Shown here: piece after piece, positions 58,470 to 64,000 of the stretch
Numbering within the stretch: position 1 is the stretch's first letter
How the letters are laid out: every line of letters begins with the position of its first letter
Assembly: GCA_900708905.1 (NCBI GenBank)
Contig: CAADRB010000017.1
Span: 1,950,251-2,014,250 of the forward strand
From: Hymenolepis diminuta
Taxonomy: Eukaryota > Platyhelminthes > Cestoda > Cyclophyllidea > Hymenolepididae
Direction of reading: 5' to 3'
Length of the DNA: 64,000 nucleotides
The notes under the pieces: model-generated
Told to the model about the DNA's origin: nothing
What the model saw: only the letters and a program-made list of their open reading frames with translations
Database searches by the model: none
Translations under genes and position numbers: made by a program

Positions 58470-61400
58470 TTATTTCTTCTGTTTCTTACCACCCATGTTG
58501 CCCTCGTACGCAATGGTGGCTTTCCTTTCATTCGCTTCTACTTGTCGGTGGACTTTCTTAACTCTTGATCCTCTAGTTTGGGAAACGCTGTTGTATACAG
58601 TTGGCCCTTAGGAAGGCTATTCTTTTTGCATGGAAATTTCTAAGGACAATTTCGTAGAGCTCTTAACCTGGCTATGGTGTCGAGACGAGCTTTGCCGTAG
58701 AGTTTTGAATACATAGACGCTTGGCATTGCTCGCCGAATAAGAAATGAAAAGCCTGTTTGTAAAATGCATACTTATTAACTTTTTTTGTTGCATAGTACT
58801 TTTGACAGTCAAGAAGTTCTCTTCTTAAAGTAAACATATGAACGTTAAATGATATCAAATAGTTTATTAAGAAAACGCTTTAAAGAGATGGTAATTTTAA
58901 CATCAGATACCGACGAAATTTTGGAATTGAGGAAAAGGCGCCTTCTCGTTTAGGCAAAAATAAATAATTTATGAACAAATTCCTCATTAATTGTCATTTA
59001 AGTTGTCAGAAAAGTTGGAGAACCAATATTTTGACCAAATAAAGCTTTTATCATCCCTTGGGTTTATTTCAAATAAGACACTGAAATTCCCTTCTACTGT
59101 TCAGCAAAGAAAAATGCATTTAATGTAAGTCTCCTACCAGTTAAAACCAGACCTCATAAACTAGACATTTTGCTTTCTTACTTTCCTTTCGATTTCTGAT
59201 TTGACAAGTGAGGTACCAATATGGAAAATAATGGAACATTTATTATAAATGAAGGTGATGCAACATTTTCCAACTAATTCAAATTCGTGTTCACAGTGAG
59301 TGAAATTACTAAGAACGGTTATATCACTTAGTTTAGTTTATTCTCTAGTAGTTATGCAATTTTTCTAGGAATCAAGAATTGGCCCTACCTTCTGTTATAA
59401 AAGGAAATATTTGGTACCCTTTACTAATACATTTTATGGATCTATATCGAAGATGAGAAGCGAATTTAATACGATGTTTTTCCATTTCTTCTTTGGTACC
59501 CCTATCACAGAGAATTGACGAAAATAACGAAAGTTTAAATCAGTATAAGGCGGATGATAATAAATTTTAATAAGGAATGAATAACTGGTAAAGAAAAATG
59601 ATAAAATTCGAACTCATTGCTGATTGGGACATCAACGGCTGTTATCACAAATTTAGTGTTACTCATTATTTTTAAGTAACAAATTACTTTTGTGTCCGCA
59701 ATTTCTTCGTGATCATTTAAGATGTGCGTTTAAAGCCTCGATTAGATATATTGTTATAAACGGTATTATATAAAATAGTTATAAGCCCAGCATAGATGAA
59801 AATAATAAAATCGAATTGCTTATTAAATTCCAACTAGGATTTTTTAAAACTGGAGTTTAGTGATAGAAAGTGAGTAATATGTTACCAACTTAATCACAGG
59901 ATGACTCACTAACCCCATTGCCACATATTAGTAACATCCAGTTATTCGTACTCATGAAATTCTGTCATTGCCTTACGCCAAGTATGTACTTATACCGTGC
60001 TAATCATGTGTGTAAATTCCTTCCCCTATGGGCATACAGTCCATTTATTCAATCATATGTGCTGTTCTCTTCACCATTCATTATTGATCTATAGTCATTT
60101 TGTGGATCCATTCCTACTCACCATTGCTTAGGGTGGATAATTTCTTCCTGCCTGTATGTCTGTGTATAAAGTGTCATGAATGCAGTCCTGAATGTCACAC
60201 CCGCTTGTTTTCATTCCCATTTACAGTGCCATCATCGGGCGTTATTTCAGTTTCAAATACATTCCAATTGCTATTTACTTCTCTGGCCTTTTGGTTCATT
60301 GATTTGGAACGGCGTTAGTTTCAATATTACTAATTGTAAAGCTTTAGCGGGCAGGCATCAAAACGATGTGATCTAATTTAGACTGAAACAATCTTGATTT
60401 TTGTTATAAAATGCAGAGTTTATTGTCTCTGCTGCGAGGAAGTATATTTTAGCATGTCTATGTGAAGTGAGTGCAGTTTACAGTGTGAAAAACTACCTGC
60501 AGTAAAGTAGAGCTTTAACTTAAAAGGAAGGCTTGAGAGCCTGATGTGGAGTGCTGAGATGTGAAAAACAACATTACATAACCGCTCTGAACTAAATGCA
60601 TAAATACCTCATCCACTTCGCTATCTACGCCAGTGATGTTTAAACAGATCATTAGAACGAAATGAAATAGCTCATTTACATAGACTGGTCGATCAGATTT
60701 AAGGCTCTATCAGCAGAGAGTTAAGAAGGCCTTGTAAACTGACTGATTAGAGAATGAATAAACGGTCAGATGATTTCTGAGATGACTATGAGAAAATATT
60801 TTCATACGAATTTATTAAAGAAATATTAAATCAGCATAGTAATATATGCTTAAAGTAGCACTGATCCTTTCAGTAAAGCCACTTGAAGAGTTTAACAGAG
60901 GTGGGTTTAAGTATCACCTCTCAGAACGAATGATCTTTCCAAAGGCTAATAGAATACGGGAGCCTCTCCCAAAACGAGAAGTCCAAGAGTTAAGTTTGAC
61001 AAATATATTGGTTAAACATAGTGAAGTGAGAGGAGAAGGACATTTCTATAAAACGACTCGAGATGTGACAAACAGGTGAAGTAAAAGTTGGTTTTGTGTT
61101 CTTTGTGGATCATTGTATACTCATAGGATAAGTAGACCTGTGAGTCATTGTTTGCCTACTATCTCTTTCAAAGGTATACCAAAGGGGATATTTTAACCCT
61201 AGGAAATTCATTTTCTTCTATCTACGAAATCATTAATAATGATTTGATTAATCTAATCTTCTAGTCCTTTTACACTGTGAAAATCTTAATTTGCTTATCA
61301 GAGAGTTGTAATTTACAGTATTAGGGTACCTGCATTAAACAAAAAAAACGTTAGTTTAAATGTATACCCGTATAAGGCGTACGAATTAAGTCTTATTGTT

Positions 61401-61935
61401 TTAGCTCTTTCACTTTGAGTAAAGTGCCGATGAAGATAAATGAGGTGTAACAACTATAACAATATCTTATTCCATGGCGATGTTATCTAAATAAATTAGC
61501 AAAAAAAGATTTTTCAGCTTTCCAAATAACTAAGACTATTATTTATTGCCAAAAACATTTTTTATATAACTACGTTTGTATAAAAAAAGTAGGGAAAGAT
61601 TTATTAACTAGAATATTTACTTAAAATTTAATTTAATTTAAAACAAACTTATTAGGCAATAATGTTATTATTACCACAGTGATACAAAATAATTTACAAT
61701 CTTTAACTGTGGGAAGCAGCTGCATCAAACAACGGCAAGTTCAACAAATGGTGAAAGGGAGGGAATGAAAAAATATGGAGATCAACGTCAAGGTATCAAA
61801 GAGTCGGACTTCATTTACCTCATAGACTCGAGTTGCACAAAATTTACTAAATGGACAATCCACGTTCTGAAATTTAAATGCACGAATCTTTCTCTGAGTT
61901 GCAGCAAATGTTTGTCGGTGATGTTCAGTGCCCAT
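58470..61935 (-). CDS. Four-exon gene for a 160-residue protein with a Lys-rich C-terminus
   Basis: Exons 61935-61819, 59273-59182, 58823-58668, 58587-58470 (117+92+156+118 = 483 bases) join with matching phases 0, 2, 2 and end with TAA. Exon 1 starts MGTEHHRQTFAATQRKIR and has donor GAG-GTAAAT. Exon 2 has donor GTAAGA. Exon 3 (RELLDCQKYYATKKVNKY, then FHFLFGEQCQASMYSKLYGK) follows acceptor GTTTACTTTAAG and uses GTTAAG as donor; the 80-base intron holds an in-frame TAG that a simple ORF would take as the end. Exon 4 is SVSQTRGSRVKKVHRQV to GNMGGKKQKK. The basic tail suggests a nuclear or nucleolar protein (inference). Exon 2 has a second open frame; the one used is chosen by phase. Family not recognised. 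Confidence 0.5.
60100..60318 (+). CDS. Open frame with clustered cysteines and a hydrophobic end
   Basis: 72 codons, no named family. The middle has CLCIKCHECSPECH and the end is a hydrophobic helix-like LLFTSLAFWFIDLERR. Several acceptor-like sites fall inside, so exon limits are unclear. Could be chance. Confidence 0.2.
   Translation: MWIHSYSPLLRVDNFFLPVCLCIKCHECSPECHTRLFSFPFTVPSSGVISVSNTFQLLFTSLAFWFIDLERR
60846..61075 (+). CDS. Candidate first coding exon, unrecognised
   Basis: ATG-initiated frame of 76 codons ending at a good donor CAG-GTGAAG (phase 2). Starts MLKVALILSVKPLEEFNR, then a basic, Pro-containing stretch and FYKTTRDVTNR. The first nine residues are hydrophobic but too short for a typical signal peptide. 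It lies in intron 1 of the four-exon minus-strand gene, antisense. Confidence 0.3.
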
Positions 61936-61939
61936 CGAC

Positions 61940-63355
61940 CGGTATTATTAAATCAATTTAGGTCGGTCTTAGGGCCTCAATGTATTTTTTCTTCCAATGA
62001 TTGAAAAAGCAAACTATTTTTTATGATATTCTACGATTTCCAGTTTTATCAGAGCAAAGCTGAGATGAACAAAAGTTTTAAGTTCGCAGAGCTCCATTCC
62101 TTATTAGTTTTTTCATGAACATTGAGGTCTGTCTTATTTTGTTTGCTTATATGTAAAAATTTATCTAATTCAAGCAGAAACAGAGCAGTAGTAGATATAT
62201 AAAATGCATAGTGTTAGATAGCCTTGTCGAATATTTTCGGTACATTCAACCGAGTACACTAAGGATGCACTCAGGACACTCGTGAGTTCATTCCTCATGC
62301 AGTGAATTATCTATTATTGGACTTCATCGCTGTTAATATTGATCGACGAGTCAGGCAATGATTTATCTCATATCCATAAGTATCATTGTTTGAACTAACA
62401 GTCCTTTACATTCTTCTTGAGATCTAAGTAGATGTAGCTTCATAAACGCCAACTGAGTAGTAATAAAACACAGTAATATATTTTCGGTGCAACTTTTTAA
62501 AAACGGAAATGTATTGCAAGTTTATTGGTAAATTTTTGAAATCAGTTTCTTTTCTACTTTTCTCGTATCACTTAATGCGCTTTAGCTTGCTACGAGATTG
62601 AAAGAAATTATAAATGTTTGCTGCACAGAAACCCAATCAATTTGCTTTAATAAAGTAATTTATTCTGCTTAAATCTTAAGATAGAATTCTCCCCATTATA
62701 ACTAGAAGCCGAGCATTACTTAAACAGTATTAGGTGATCAATCAAATGTTAATAACACCAACAATTTTCAAGCGCCGGTAGTCGACTAGGGAAAAATCAT
62801 GACAGTGAAAGATTGAATTCATTCACATTACGTCGCCGTGACTAGCGGTCATGTGGATATTAAATATGATGACTAAAGGTGCATCTAAATACTTGCTAGT
62901 AAATAATGCTTTCGTCTATTGTAAATATAATATGCAATATACTAATCATACAGGCGGAGGAAATAATTTTAGGCAAACCAGCACACTGATCCATATATCA
63001 CCTCGGCCTCTCTTTGTATCGCGCACTGCGGACTCACATCTTTGCAAGTGTAAAATTAATGTTAGGATTGTGGACAACTTTCTGCTACTTAATGCAGTGT
63101 GATTCAGCGATTTATTATGAATTTTATCACATACTGTCCCTTATCTATTTCATACTATACCTCAAGTGGTCAATATGATGACCAGTTCAAATTGGTGTCA
63201 GATGTGCGTCAGCTGTATGTGGTCACATTTATTCCAACACATGTAATTTCAGTATACCCTGACATCCGCGATATCAGGGTTTATTAAACCTTCACTACTT
63301 TGCTCAGCGGAATAGGAGCTGTAGCTTTTTTTGAATATTTTTTTAAATGACTCGC
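61940..63355. other. Upstream of the four-exon gene, no feature recognised
   Basis: No CCAAT or G+C-rich promoter-like patch is obvious above the ATG at 61935. Plus frames at 62851-63287 are unconvincing. Confidence 0.4.
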
Positions 63356-63359
63356 ATTT

Positions 63360-63425
63360 AAAGGAATTTTTTATAGCAGCTCAAATCCTAAGACATCTCC
63401 ATTAAAGCTTGGACTCTGAGGTATC
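63360..63425. repeat. Dispersed repeat family R2, short piece
   Basis: AAGACATCTCCATTAAAGCTTGG resembles AGTAGTCTTCTCCGTTAAAGCTCGG at 6443-6468. Only about 60 bases align, so this is tentative. Confidence 0.3.
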
Positions 63426-63594
63426 TCTGTACATCGTATATAAAAAAATTCCCCGACCATTAGGGATGTGTTTGAAAATATGGCTTTGACAGAGAGAAGG
63501 TATCCTGGAGCCTCGAACACGAGAAAATCACATTCTATCATCTCTCTAGTTGACCAAAATTGGACAGGATGGTTTGTCATTTAAGGCACCGAGT

Positions 63595-63675
63595 GTCTAT
63601 CAACGGGCATTAGTCTCATGATCTCTAATTTTTCAAACATGCACGTTAACTGCTAAGCCACCGGGGTCCAAATGT
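63595..63675 (-). repeat. tRNA-derived SINE copy (head)
   Basis: Minus strand: GGACCCCGGTGGCTTAGCAG then TTAACGTGCATGTTTG, GAGATCATGAGACTAATGCC. Well-kept A-box; adjoins an R2 repeat piece. Confidence 0.55.
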
Positions 63676-64000
63676 TCTAAAATAGGTAGATACCAGTTTT
63701 AGATACCTAGGGACTCAATACATTTAAAGGACATTGTTCTTAAAGCGAGTATATTAAGCTGAATTTCTTATCGTCAGTCAAACAAAATATCATTCACTAA
63801 CTTCTTGTGTGGCCAATATGTACAATAAGCAAAAATATTTTGTGAGAATTTTAAGCGGTTTATCAAATTCAGTGTACTCACCTTCAGTTAATACAGTTTA
63901 CGGAGTTCTGCCTAATTTAAAATGTTAACTGTCTCATCTCTGATATGTTAAAACTTTAACCTGTCGAATATCTACTACGGGCATAATGCCTTCTCAATCA

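Noticed and set aside
58363..58611. 82-codon plus ORF with hydrophobic stretches
   Set aside because: Antisense shadow of exon 4 of the four-exon minus-strand gene (KKVHRQVEANERK).
61765..62004. 79-codon plus ORF
   Set aside because: Overlaps the minus-strand exon at 61819-61935, which has an ATG, a good donor and matching phase.
1..64000. CRISPR arrays, prophage, operons, bacterial-type terminators or riboswitches
   Set aside because: None seen. Gene structure and repeats are those of an animal nuclear genome.

Overview
The window is AT-rich animal DNA (about one third G+C by eye) with split genes, introns from 45 bases to about 8 kb, and many decayed transposon copies. It is not bacterial: no operons or ribosome binding sites are seen, and almost all coding sequence sits in short exons bounded by AG and GT. 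The divergence of the two recognisable proteins (a SCHIP1-type coiled coil and a RACK1 copy), one very short 5' intron beside multi-kilobase introns, and a Ty3/gypsy relic that resembles the CsRn1 group all fit a flatworm. This assignment is an inference of modest confidence.

Layout. 1-13 kb is repeat-rich: four LTR copies in the window (three of them here), a gag relic, SINE pieces and a second repeat family. 13.4-34.1 kb is one minus-strand gene, recognised as a schwannomin-interacting-protein-1 (SCHIP1/FEZ-type) homologue. It has nine exons, tied together by matching codon phase at all but one junction. Its introns hold SINEs, an LTR and several unassigned exon-like pieces on both strands. 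At 34.1-34.3 kb two inverted CCAAT boxes and an E-box lie between the SCHIP1 start and the start of a divergent plus-strand gene, whose candidate exons run to about 38.1 kb. 40.5-41.2 kb holds an exon-like patch and a final exon with a zinc-finger-like Cys/His motif. 46-50.5 kb holds relics of a LINE, one with a recognisable reverse transcriptase active-site box. 52.2-52.9 kb holds a cysteine-rich reading frame without any methionine, and beside it a RACK1 processed pseudogene on the other strand. 56.6-62 kb is a denser gene patch: a phase-consistent four-exon minus-strand gene (160 residues), a last exon with its own AATAAA, and a plus-strand cysteine-rich last exon.

About a dozen copies or fragments of one tRNA-derived SINE family are scattered over the window. 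No rRNA, intact tRNA gene, CRISPR array or replication origin was seen. Exon calls rest on open frame, splice-site quality and phase compatibility only; without transcripts, short single exons remain candidates.
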